Below are positions 1-7,889 of a DNA stretch of 43,594 nt, one piece after another. The translations under genes were made by a program, and so were the position numbers. The DNA comes from Acidimicrobiales bacterium MED-G01 (GTDB lineage Bacteria; Actinomycetota; Acidimicrobiia; Acidimicrobiales; Poriferisodalaceae): positions 1 through 43,594 of the forward strand of contig NTLA01000016.1 of NCBI GenBank assembly GCA_002457435.1, in the 5' to 3' direction. The notes under the pieces are model-generated. The model ran no database searches, had not been told where the DNA came from, and saw only the letters and a program-made list of their open reading frames with translations. Position 1 is the first letter of the stretch, and each line of letters starts with the position of its first letter.

Positions 1-1329
1 TTCTTCGAGACTCAATTTGCGTGCTGGAAACTGGGCGCCATATTTGTTCCGTTGAACTGGCGTCTATCAATCCCCGAGCTGGAATACATCGTCGGGGATG
101 CCGGCCCGGACGTAATCATTCATGACGATCAGTTCGCCGATAACGCAACGAAACTCGCTGAATTATGCGACATCGCTCACAGGATTACTTGGGGTCCATC
201 TATTGGGGATGCCGCATCCTACGAAGAAGTATTAGCCACACATAGCCCTCTGTTGGAGAGCGAAGACTGCACTCACGACGACATCCTCACGATCATGTAC
301 ACCTCCGGGACAACAGGCCGACCTAAAGGGGCCATCATTACCCAGGGCATGACATTCTGGAACGCCGTAAACAGCGTCGAGTACTACACCTGCGCAGAGT
401 CCATGATCAACCTGGCTTTTCTTCCCCTATTCCATACCGGAGGACTCAACGTTTTCGCTAACCCCACGTTTCATTTCGGTGGAACAAACCTAGTGATGAA
501 AACCTTCGACCCAAGCCAAGCACTTCAACTCCTCAGTGATCCAGAAATTGGAGTCACCCACACCATAGGGGTGCCCGCAAATTGGCTATTCATGAGCCAG
601 GTACCTGAATTCGCGTCAGCTTCTTTCCCGACTCTGTTAGCTCCCGCTGTTGGAGGTTCCCCGACCCCAGTTCCACTAATCGAAGCCTGGGCAGAAAAAG
701 GATTACCTCTTCAACAAGCTTACGGAATGACTGAAACCAGTCCCCTGGTGCTGGCGTTACCTGCAGACAAGTGCTCTATCAAGATCGGTTCGGCGGGTGT
801 CCCAGCAATGCATACCAGCGTTCGGATTGTCACCGAAGATGGCCGCGAAGCTGAAGTGGGCGAGACCGGTGAGCTTTGGTGCAAAGGACCAAACATCACC
901 CCTGGCTATTGGAACTGGCCCGAAGCTACCGAAGAATCTTTCGAAGACGGATGGCTGAAGACAGGCGACGCCGCTCGCCGAGACGAAGATGGTTTCTATT
1001 ACATCGTTGACCGCTGGAAAGACATGTATATCTCCGGAGGTGAGAACGTCTATCCAGCAGAAGTAGAAAGTGTGATCTATCAACTGACCGCCATCGGCGA
1101 GGTTTCCGTCATAGGCGTTCCCGATGACAAATGGGTTGAGGTAGGCCGGGCGATAGTTGTTCTCAAAGAAGACGAAGAGTTATCTGATACTGAAATAATC
1201 AACCACTGTCGACAAAACCTTGCCCGCTACAAAGTCCCACAATCAGTGATCTTCATCGACGAAATTCCTCACAACGCGACGGGAAAGGTCCTCAAACGAG
1301 AGTTACGTGACCTTTACGGACAGGCCTAA
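1..1329 (+). CDS. Acyl-CoA synthetase (AMP-binding ligase), 5'-truncated
   Basis: ATP-dependent activation of a carboxylic acid, probably a fatty acid, to its acyl-CoA via an acyl-adenylate. The reading frame is open from base 1, so the N-terminus lies outside the window; 442 residues are visible of a family that is usually 500-550. Visible adenylate-forming motifs are the P-loop-like YTSGTTGRPKG (from visible residue 100), YGMTETSP (residue 241), TGDAARRDEDG (residue 321) followed by the hinge region DRWKDMYISGGENVYP, and near the C-terminus NATGKVLKREL, whose lysine is the usual catalytic lysine. A CoA transferase follows 8 nt downstream, so the pair probably offers two routes to activate or exchange acyl-CoAs. 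The family is certain; chain length and substrate cannot be read from the sequence. Confidence 0.95.
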   Translation, partial: FFETQFACWKLGAIFVPLNWRLSIPELEYIVGDAGPDVIIHDDQFADNATKLAELCDIAHRITWGPSIGDAASYEEVLATHSPLLESEDCTHDDILTIMYTSGTTGRPKGAIITQGMTFWNAVNSVEYYTCAESMINLAFLPLFHTGGLNVFANPTFHFGGTNLVMKTFDPSQALQLLSDPEIGVTHTIGVPANWLFMSQVPEFASASFPTLLAPAVGGSPTPVPLIEAWAEKGLPLQQAYGMTETSPLVLALPADKCSIKIGSAGVPAMHTSVRIVTEDGREAEVGETGELWCKGPNITPGYWNWPEATEESFEDGWLKTGDAARRDEDGFYYIVDRWKDMYISGGENVYPAEVESVIYQLTAIGEVSVIGVPDDKWVEVGRAIVVLKEDEELSDTEIINHCRQNLARYKVPQSVIFIDEIPHNATGKVLKRELRDLYGQA

Positions 1330-1337
1330 AAAGATTT

Positions 1338-2534
1338 ATGGCTAATCCGGGGGGACCATTGGCTGGTGTGCGGGTACTTGATGCCGCAGGGATGATCGCG
1401 GCCCCAAGCGCGTGCGCGATCATGGCCGACCTTGGGGCCGACGTCATCAAGCTTGAACCCCCTCACGGCGACTTACTGAGAGGTCTCGTCACAGTGCCCG
1501 ACGGGCCGGACCCGTGGTGGGAGTTAGATAATCGCGGAAAACGTGGAATCGTCGTCGACTTGACGACGGAAGAAGGAATCCAGGTCGCCCATAAAATTGC
1601 TGCGTCATGTGATGTTTTCGTGACCAACCTGACCACCGAACGTCAATCCAAGTTCAAGTTGAGAGCGTCGGATTTACGGGAAGATCACCCACAACTGATC
1701 CATCTGACTCTTACCGGCTATGGCAACAGCGGTCCTGATAGAGATCGACTCGCTTTCGATCACACAGCCTTTTTCAGTCGCGGAGGCGTGATTGACATGA
1801 TGGGCGAACCGGGTCAGACACCACCTGCAGGTCGTCCCGGCCAAGGGGACCACACGACTTCTTTAGCAATTCTTTCTTCGATTTTGCTTGCCCTTCGAGA
1901 ACGTGACCTGACCGGGGAAGGGCAAGATATCTCCGTCGCGCTCGTGCACACGGCTATTTGGACGATGAGTTCTGACCTTTCGGTGGGTCTCGCGACGGGA
2001 GAGGTCCCCGGACCGATCATGAGAATTGAAACGCCGTCGCCGCTCGTTGGGAGATTCCGCTGCTCGGACGACAGATGGATCATGCTCACGATGCCTGCAG
2101 ACCGTTACTGGAACGCATTTTGCGGAGCGATGGGACGGCTCGATTGGCTTGAGGACCCAAGATTTGTGGACCCTGAGAAGCGGGCGCAACACGGCCCAGA
2201 GTTGATGATTATGTGTGATGACATATTTGGTTCCGCTGACTCGGGTGTTTGGGCTGAACGGCTCGATGCAGCTGGGATGGTGTGGGGTCTCATACAAAAC
2301 CTTGAAGAGGTCATAGATGACCCTCAATCAGAGGCGTTGAGGGCTTTTGAGCAGGTGCCCGATGCAAAGTTTCCTTTTCGGACGGTATCACCACCATTTG
2401 CCCTAGATGGCTCCGAAATGTCGGTTAAGGGACCGGCACCCGAGCACGGTGAACATACGGCTGAAATTCTGTCAGAAGCAGGGTTTACACCCGATGAGGT
2501 AGCTCAGTTGTACGAACAAGGGGTAGTTCTCTAG
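1338..2534 (+). CDS. CaiB/BaiF family (class III) CoA transferase
   Basis: 398-aa family III CoA transferase, moving CoA between organic acids through an aspartyl-CoA intermediate. The N-terminus shows the family pattern LAGVRVLDAAGMIAAPSA followed by ADLGADVIKLEPPHGD. The aspartate of GQGDHTTS (D171) fits the position of the catalytic Asp known from formyl-CoA transferase. Full length for the family. It starts 8 nt after the acyl-CoA ligase and is presumably co-transcribed with it. Its stop codon overlaps the stop of the convergent J-domain gene in the palindrome CTAG. Relatives include racemases such as alpha-methylacyl-CoA racemase, which share the fold, so a racemase role cannot be excluded. 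Confidence 0.9.
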   Translation: MANPGGPLAGVRVLDAAGMIAAPSACAIMADLGADVIKLEPPHGDLLRGLVTVPDGPDPWWELDNRGKRGIVVDLTTEEGIQVAHKIAASCDVFVTNLTTERQSKFKLRASDLREDHPQLIHLTLTGYGNSGPDRDRLAFDHTAFFSRGGVIDMMGEPGQTPPAGRPGQGDHTTSLAILSSILLALRERDLTGEGQDISVALVHTAIWTMSSDLSVGLATGEVPGPIMRIETPSPLVGRFRCSDDRWIMLTMPADRYWNAFCGAMGRLDWLEDPRFVDPEKRAQHGPELMIMCDDIFGSADSGVWAERLDAAGMVWGLIQNLEEVIDDPQSEALRAFEQVPDAKFPFRTVSPPFALDGSEMSVKGPAPEHGEHTAEILSEAGFTPDEVAQLYEQGVVL

Positions 2535-3190
2535 CCGTCTCCGCCTTGCGACGAGGGCACCAGGCAATAGAACTCCAAGGCGCGACGTGTTGCCACCTTC
2601 TCAGTCCCGAAAGGGCACTTGACAGGAGAACCTTTTGTGATGGGCCCAGCCGCAACCCGTCGCGCCTTCAGGTCAACACAGTCCGCGTCGCCTTCGACTT
2701 TCCCACTATCTCCGATCAACACACACTCTTCAGGAATCGTTCGAGTATCAGGATTCTTCCAACGTTCAGGTCGACTATTCGTAGCGAATGCCGAAAACAC
2801 GAAGATGCCGACACCGATCGCGCCAACCACAAACCACGGCAAGATACGCAGCACTGTCGCAACCAACGGGTTACCGACTTCAAACCCTGGAGGATCCTCA
2901 GCTTCAGCGTCAAACCAATCCTCATCCCAGGTTTCCTCAACAGCCACTGACTTATCTTTGGTTCTCCGTCGTTCTTTGTCGTACGCGGTTCTCAGCTCTT
3001 TTGACCCGAGTATTCGCCACGCTTCATTGATGTCATGCATACGACGTTCAGCAGCTCGAAGCTCAGCGTCTGTGACCTCCCCCAGGCCGTCAGGGTGGTG
3101 AATTCGAGCAGCAGCAACCCACGCCTGACGAACTGTTTCATGTTCAGCGAGCGGGTCTATCCCAAGTGTTGCGTAATGATCAATCGACAC
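2531..3190 (-). CDS. Membrane-anchored J-domain protein with external Cys-containing tail
   Basis: 219-aa protein with an N-terminal DnaJ J-domain (about residues 4-73) carrying the Hsp70-stimulating HPD motif at residues 32-34. An acidic linker follows, then one hydrophobic segment at about 111-135 (IGVGIFVFSAF), then an ~80-residue C-terminal part with four cysteines (156, 171, 192, 209). It lacks the Gly/Phe and zinc-finger regions of true DnaJ. Predicted topology puts the J-domain in the cytoplasm and the Cys-containing tail outside; two disulfides are possible but inferred. I chose GTG at 3190 because GGAGG lies 10 nt upstream; a TTG at 3196 is also open. The J-domain should recruit DnaK to the membrane; the client is unknown. 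Confidence 0.8.
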   Translation of the reverse strand: MSIDHYATLGIDPLAEHETVRQAWVAAARIHHPDGLGEVTDAELRAAERRMHDINEAWRILGSKELRTAYDKERRRTKDKSVAVEETWDEDWFDAEAEDPPGFEVGNPLVATVLRILPWFVVGAIGVGIFVFSAFATNSRPERWKNPDTRTIPEECVLIGDSGKVEGDADCVDLKARRVAAGPITKGSPVKCPFGTEKVATRRALEFYCLVPSSQGGDG

Positions 3191-3230
3191 GACCAAAGAG
3201 CCTCCACACGGGAACCTAGCGCCATGGGAC

Positions 3231-3236
3231 TACCGT
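3231..3236 (+). promoter_or_regulatory. -10 hexamer TACCGT, leaderless promoter
   Basis: TACCGT lies 6 nt before the GTG at 3243, and no ribosome binding site precedes that GTG. This is one of several TANNNT-N6-7-start arrangements in the window. Confidence 0.5.
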
Positions 3237-3242
3237 AATGTC

Positions 3243-3563
3243 GTGGAAGAGTTGCAATGTCCTGCGTGCGGTGAAACTGAAGATCTCCTCGGTCAACAAA
3301 ACGGCGAGATGATTGAAGTGACATGTCAACGTTGCGACCAGCAGTGGGAACGTGATCCCAACGCAATCCCGACATGTGACCGTTGCGACGGAGACGACAT
3401 GGAGGGAGCGGTTAAGGCCATTGTGGAGAAGTCTCGGGGTAGTCAATTATCTATTGTCGCTACCCAAGTCGTGTACCTGTGCAGGGTCTGTGACGACCGA
3501 ATTCTCTCGTCCTATCGGATCGGTAGGAGTCCACTGATGCCAGATCAGCTGCCCACCGACTAA
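3243..3563 (+). CDS. Small protein with three CxxC pairs (zinc-ribbon-like)
   Basis: 106-aa hydrophilic protein whose visible feature is paired cysteines: CPAC, CQRC, CDRC and CRVC, at about residues 6-9, 29-32, 45-48 and 75-78. CPAC and CQRC are spaced like a zinc ribbon and could bind one Zn(II). I do not recognise a named family. The start is GTG without a ribosome binding site but with a TACCGT hexamer 6 nt upstream, so translation is probably leaderless. It is divergent from the J-domain gene (52 nt between starts) and convergent with prfC. A role in nucleic-acid or protein binding is a guess from the zinc-ribbon look only. Confidence 0.7.
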   Translation: MEELQCPACGETEDLLGQQNGEMIEVTCQRCDQQWERDPNAIPTCDRCDGDDMEGAVKAIVEKSRGSQLSIVATQVVYLCRVCDDRILSSYRIGRSPLMPDQLPTD

Positions 3564-3571
3564 CAACCAGC

Positions 3572-3592
3572 CGGCACCATCAGCTGGTGCCG
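3572..3592. terminator. Hairpin between convergent genes (candidate bidirectional terminator)
   Basis: Perfect 8-bp inverted repeat CGGCACCA / TGGTGCCG with a 5-nt loop, placed 8 nt after the stop of the Cys-pair gene and overlapping the prfC stop codon. No U-tract follows on either strand, so intrinsic termination is only likely, not shown. Confidence 0.5.
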
Positions 3593-5226
3593 TCGCTCAG
3601 CCATTCCTGTTCAGCCAACACTCGTTCCAACGTGAGGTGTTCTTTTTCGTTTTTGATCCGTTGCAGATAAAACTCATTCTCAAACAATGCGAGCAACGTT
3701 CCATCGCTTCGCGAGAGAACTGTCGCTCCAGGAAGTCTTCGCAACTCGTCGGACGATTCGACATCGGTACGTCGAGCAACTGAATATGGCGCATTGGTTA
3801 GTTCGACCGGAGCACCGAATTCGTTTTCGAGCCTGTGAGTGGCCACTTCGAACTGCATAAGGCCTACCGCTGCTAGTACCGGTTCCACATCACCCATGTC
3901 TTCATCTCTGAGAACTTGGATGACGCCTTCTTCGTCAAGTTGCACCAAACCGCGTCGAAACTGTTTGAAACGATTCGTGTCGGTGACTCGAATCCTTCTG
4001 AAGATTTCTGGTGCGAACAAAGGAATATGAGGAAATTCGACCGCCTCGTCGGCATACAGAGTGTCCCCGACGCGCACATCGCTCGCATTAACAAGAGCCA
4101 CCACATCGCCCGGCCAAGCCTCTTCCACCGTTGAACGGTCCGAACCAAACATTGTGTGGGCATACTTCGTGGCGAACGGACGATCAGTTCGGCTCTGAGT
4201 AACGTTCATTCCTCGTTCAAAGTGACCCGAACACACTCGAACGTACGCGATTCGATCGCGGTGAGCTCTATCTGTGTTCGCTTGGACTTTGAACGCGAAT
4301 GCCGAGAACGGGGCATCAACCAGTCTGGGGGCGTTATTCACGTCGTACCGGGGAGCCGGTGACGGCGCTAAGTCGACGACGGCATCGAGTAGGAGCCGTA
4401 CACCGAAGTTCGTGAGAGCTGAACCGAAAAACACTGGAGTTACCTCACCCGCGAGAAATCCTTTGAGATCAATTTCGGTTCCAAGCGCTTCGAGTAGTTC
4501 TAACTCTTCGCTGGCTTCGTTCCAACCGTTGGTCGATGGGTCGACCTGATCGATTGGTGACCTTTGTTCTTCTGACTCAGTGGCCCCATGGGCGGTTCGG
4601 TCGTACTTGATGAAGGTGTTTGAGTCGCGGTCAACGATCCCTTTTAGATCTCCTGGCACCCCCACAGGCCACGACATCGGAGTCGGCAGCAGCTGCAGCA
4701 TATTTTCGATCTCATCTATGAGTTCGAGAGGGGGTCGACCTGGTCGGTCACATTTGTTCACAAAGGTGAGGATGGGAACTTCACGTTGTCGGCACACTTC
4801 GAACAGTTTCAAAGTTTGAGCCTCAATTCCTTTTGACCCGTCGATAACCATTACCGCCGCGTCGGTAGCTGCCAGAACTCGATAGGTGTCTTCACTGAAG
4901 TCGCGGTGCCCTGGTGTGTCGAGGAGGTTCAATACTCGGTCTCGGTAATCGAACTGCAGTGCCGTGGAGGTGATCGATATTCCTCGTTGCTGTTCAAGTT
5001 CCATCCAATCAGACGTTGCCGATTTTCGTCCTGAACGCGCTTTCACCGATCCTGCTTCGGCAATTTGGCCTGAGTAGAGCAGGAATTTTTCTGTGAGGGT
5101 GGTTTTGCCCGCGTCGGGATGGCTAATTATCGCGAATGTTCTTCGCCTGTCCGCTTCCGCGGTTACTTGTTCCGATGACGGCACAAGCTTGAGGGTAGAA
5201 CCACCTCGGCCCGCTACCACCCTCAT
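3580..5226 (-). CDS. prfC: Peptide chain release factor 3 (RF3)
   Basis: 548-aa translational GTPase that recycles RF1/RF2 from the ribosome after peptide release. GTPase motifs are clear: G1 in SHPDAGKTTLTE, G3 in DTPGHRDFSEDTYR, and G4 as NKCDR. RF3 rather than EF-G or TypA is indicated by the SHPDAGKTT form of G1, the size of about 530-550 aa and the C-terminal half (GVIQVLRDEDMGDVEPVLAAVG). It has about 25 extra N-terminal residues relative to typical RF3; a GTG just downstream could be the true start. The hairpin at 3572-3592 overlaps its stop. RF3 is patchily distributed among Actinobacteria, which makes its presence a mild lineage marker. Confidence 0.95.
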   Translation of the reverse strand: MRVVAGRGGSTLKLVPSSEQVTAEADRRRTFAIISHPDAGKTTLTEKFLLYSGQIAEAGSVKARSGRKSATSDWMELEQQRGISITSTALQFDYRDRVLNLLDTPGHRDFSEDTYRVLAATDAAVMVIDGSKGIEAQTLKLFEVCRQREVPILTFVNKCDRPGRPPLELIDEIENMLQLLPTPMSWPVGVPGDLKGIVDRDSNTFIKYDRTAHGATESEEQRSPIDQVDPSTNGWNEASEELELLEALGTEIDLKGFLAGEVTPVFFGSALTNFGVRLLLDAVVDLAPSPAPRYDVNNAPRLVDAPFSAFAFKVQANTDRAHRDRIAYVRVCSGHFERGMNVTQSRTDRPFATKYAHTMFGSDRSTVEEAWPGDVVALVNASDVRVGDTLYADEAVEFPHIPLFAPEIFRRIRVTDTNRFKQFRRGLVQLDEEGVIQVLRDEDMGDVEPVLAAVGLMQFEVATHRLENEFGAPVELTNAPYSVARRTDVESSDELRRLPGATVLSRSDGTLLALFENEFYLQRIKNEKEHLTLERVLAEQEWLSDGTS

Positions 5227-5299
5227 CGGAGGCGATATGTGCTAGAAGCACGTTGGAACAGACGCATGCGCAAAGCGTTCGAAGACTGGGAGTGAACAC

Positions 5300-6352
5300 A
5301 TGAAGCTGGCAACAGGTGCCGGGTATTGGGCAGCAGGTCCACCGTCAGATGCCCAAGAAACAATTTTGGAAGCAGAAGCACTTGGCTTTCATAGCTTCTG
5401 GACCGCGGAGGCATATGGAAGTGACGCCCTCACTCCATTGGCTTGGTGGGGAAGCCGAACCGAGACGATTCAACTCGGAACGGGCATCGTTCAAATGTCA
5501 GCCCGAACACCGGCCGCCACCGCAATGGCGGCCATCACCATGGACCACCTCACCAATGGCCGTTTCATTCTGGGACTTGGCGTCAGCGGTCCCCAGGTCG
5601 TCGAAGGATGGTACGGCCAGCCCTACCCGCGACCGCTCGCCAGAACTCGTGAATATGTGCACATTATTCGGGAGATCTGCGAGCGCGAAAAACCGGTTTC
5701 CTACGTAGGTGATCATTACCAAATGCCCTTCCCTGGTGGTCTGGAATTAGGGAAACCCCTCAAGTCGACTGTGCATCCCCTGCGGCAGCACATCCCTATT
5801 TATTTGGGCGCTGAAGGGCCGAAGAATGTCGCCCTGTCAGCCGAACTCTGCGATGGTTGGCTTCCTCTCTTCTTCGCCCCGAAAGACAACCAGTTCTATG
5901 CCGATGCATTAAATGATGGCTTCGCGAAGGCAGGGAAATCACGAATCGGCGCCGATGGTCGAATCCCTGATGAAAACGATTTTGAAGTGGTCTGTCCTGT
6001 TTCGATTGTTCCGGATGCTGACGTTGAACGAGCAGCGGACAAGGTGAGGCCGATGCTGGCTCTGTACATGGGCGGTATGGGAGCTAAGGGAGCCAACTTT
6101 CACTACGACGTCTTTTGTCGCATGGGCTACCAGCACGTAGCGGACGAGGTCCAAGAGTGTTACCTAAGTGGCCGCAAGGACGAAGCAGCCGCGTCCATTC
6201 CATTGTCTCTCGTTGAAGAGGTAGCTCTGGTCGGCCCGATTGACAAGATCGCAGACGACCTACAGCGCTGGAACGATACGGTGGTCACCACTCTTCAAGT
6301 CAGCGGCCCCGTCCCGCTGCTCCGCACGATCGCTGAGGTGGTAAGCCAATGA
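5300..6352 (+). CDS. LLM-class F420-dependent oxidoreductase (Rv3520c-like)
   Basis: 350-aa luciferase-like TIM-barrel oxidoreductase. The start MKLATGAGYWAAGPP and the block GLGVSGPQVVEGWYGQPY match what I know of the actinobacterial F420-dependent group typified by M. tuberculosis Rv3520c. Cofactor F420 is inferred from that subgroup. GGGAG precedes the ATG by about 6 nt, which supports the start. The stop overlaps the next gene's start (ATGA), giving translational coupling to a thiolase-like protein. In mycobacteria a similar pairing occurs among steroid and lipid side-chain degradation genes, so reduction or oxidation of an acyl-CoA-linked substrate is the likely role, but the substrate is unknown. 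Confidence 0.88.
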   Translation: MKLATGAGYWAAGPPSDAQETILEAEALGFHSFWTAEAYGSDALTPLAWWGSRTETIQLGTGIVQMSARTPAATAMAAITMDHLTNGRFILGLGVSGPQVVEGWYGQPYPRPLARTREYVHIIREICEREKPVSYVGDHYQMPFPGGLELGKPLKSTVHPLRQHIPIYLGAEGPKNVALSAELCDGWLPLFFAPKDNQFYADALNDGFAKAGKSRIGADGRIPDENDFEVVCPVSIVPDADVERAADKVRPMLALYMGGMGAKGANFHYDVFCRMGYQHVADEVQECYLSGRKDEAAASIPLSLVEEVALVGPIDKIADDLQRWNDTVVTTLQVSGPVPLLRTIAEVVSQ

Positions 6353-7821
6353 GTTCAGTTGACCCCCGAACCCCGGTGTTAGTTGGCACAGGCCAACTGA
6401 AGCAACGGCCAGACAACCCAGTGGAGGCCTTAGAACCCCTCGCGATGATGCGAGTGGCCCTCGAAGCAGCAGCCGACGACGCAGGCGCCCGAACTTTGCT
6501 AGATCGAGCAACAGATACCTGGGTCGTTAAAGGAGCATGGCCCTATCCCGATCCTGCGGCTCTACTGAGACAAGAGTTCAGAAACAACAGTCGCACTGGC
6601 ATCTCAACCGATGGTGGAAATACACCTCAATCTCTGATCAATAAAGCCTGTTTACGAATTCAAAACAGCGAAGCTGAAATCGTCCTTATCGTCGGTGCCG
6701 AAGGAATTTGGAGTCGGCGACGAGCAAAGCGCGCCGGTCAACGAATCCCTTACACCGATCAAGTGGGAGTCGAACCAGACGAAATATTGGGTAAAGACGT
6801 GACCATGAGTCACCCCGTGGAACTTGAACGCGGAATCGCTATGCCTATCAACTTTTATCCGATCTTCGAGTCAGCTTTCCGGGCTTCTCGAGGGGAAAGT
6901 ATCGATGAGCATCGGGACCGTGTCAGCAAACTCTGGGAAACCTTCAACCGCGTAGCATGCGCGAATCCTTATTCGTGGGTTCAGAACCCGATGACCGCTG
7001 AAGAGATTCGAAATCCAGGACCTTCTAACCGTCTCGTGGGTTTTCCTTACACCAAAGCAATGAACTCAAATTGGGATCTTGATCAGGCAGCGGCTTTAAT
7101 CATTTGCTCCGCTGAGGCTGCTGAAGCAGCTGGCGTTGCCCACGATCGTTGGCTGTTTCCGCAATCAGGAACAGATGGGGCAGATACAAACTTTGTTTCG
7201 AACCGAGCCGATCTTCATTCCTCGCCCGCTATCCGAGTAGCCGGAAAAAAGACGATGGAACTAGCTGGTGTAACACCCGACGATATCGATCACGTCGATT
7301 TATACAGTTGCTTCCCTTCAGCTGTGCAAATCGCCGCCACCGAAATGGAACTAGGCATAGACCGGCAGTTAACCCAAACAGGTGGCCTCACCTTTGCCGG
7401 TGGGCCTCTCAACAACTACGTCACCCATTCGATCGCGACGATGGCCAACGTGTTGCGAGAAGATGCTGGAAGCATCGGCCTGTGCTCAGCTAATGGTGGC
7501 TACATAACCAAACATGCCTTCGGGTTATACAGCACCACTCCTCCTGCTAACGGCTTTCGACATGAGGACTGCCAGACTGAAATAGATGCCTACCCGAGCG
7601 TCGAGTTGGACGCGGAACATGTTGGCGGCGGCACTATTGAGGCGTACACCGTGATGCATGGAGCAGACGGCCCTGAACGCGGCTTAGCTTCAATACGAAC
7701 CCCCAATGGACGACAGTGGGCGGGGACAAGCAACTCGGCGCTCATGGAATCAATGATGGTTGAAGAACACGTTGGACGTTCAGTGCAGGTACTTCCCGAC
7801 TTCTCTTTCGAACTGACCTAA
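6349..7821 (+). CDS. Thiolase-like protein lacking the usual nucleophilic Cys motif
   Basis: 490-aa member of the SCP2-thiolase/acetyl-CoA acetyltransferase superfamily, close in length and pattern to mycobacterial proteins such as Rv1867. C-terminal thiolase elements are visible: GGLTFAGGPLNNYVTH, which supplies a His, and GLCSANGGY with a Cys before Gly-Gly. Where active thiolases have the nucleophilic Cys, the sequence reads GGNTPQSLINKA with no cysteine, so classical condensation or thiolysis is unlikely. Loss of that Cys is known in the Ltp2-type retro-aldolases of steroid degradation, a possible alternative chemistry. It overlaps the preceding LLM gene by 4 nt, so the two proteins are probably made together. 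Confidence 0.82.
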   Translation: MSSVDPRTPVLVGTGQLKQRPDNPVEALEPLAMMRVALEAAADDAGARTLLDRATDTWVVKGAWPYPDPAALLRQEFRNNSRTGISTDGGNTPQSLINKACLRIQNSEAEIVLIVGAEGIWSRRRAKRAGQRIPYTDQVGVEPDEILGKDVTMSHPVELERGIAMPINFYPIFESAFRASRGESIDEHRDRVSKLWETFNRVACANPYSWVQNPMTAEEIRNPGPSNRLVGFPYTKAMNSNWDLDQAAALIICSAEAAEAAGVAHDRWLFPQSGTDGADTNFVSNRADLHSSPAIRVAGKKTMELAGVTPDDIDHVDLYSCFPSAVQIAATEMELGIDRQLTQTGGLTFAGGPLNNYVTHSIATMANVLREDAGSIGLCSANGGYITKHAFGLYSTTPPANGFRHEDCQTEIDAYPSVELDAEHVGGGTIEAYTVMHGADGPERGLASIRTPNGRQWAGTSNSALMESMMVEEHVGRSVQVLPDFSFELT

Positions 7822-7876
7822 ACCTGTCTTCGACATAACTCAACCTCGGGTCCACCACTAGGCCTATCAATCTTCC

Positions 7877-7882
7877 TAGCCT
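7877..7882 (+). promoter_or_regulatory. -10 hexamer TAGCCT, leaderless promoter
   Basis: TAGCCT stands 7 nt before the GTG at 7890, with no ribosome binding site. This spacing favours 7890 over the in-frame GTG at 7884 as the start of the Ppx/GppA-like gene. Confidence 0.5.
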
Positions 7883-7889
7883 CGTGCTC

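Noticed and set aside
3839-4819. Several plus-strand open frames inside prfC
   Set aside because: They are antisense shadows of a highly conserved gene and encode low-complexity Ser/Arg-rich sequence.
7858-7879. CTAGG / CCTAG inverted repeat before the Ppx-like gene
   Set aside because: Only 5 bp with a 12-nt gap and overlapping the proposed -10; likely chance.
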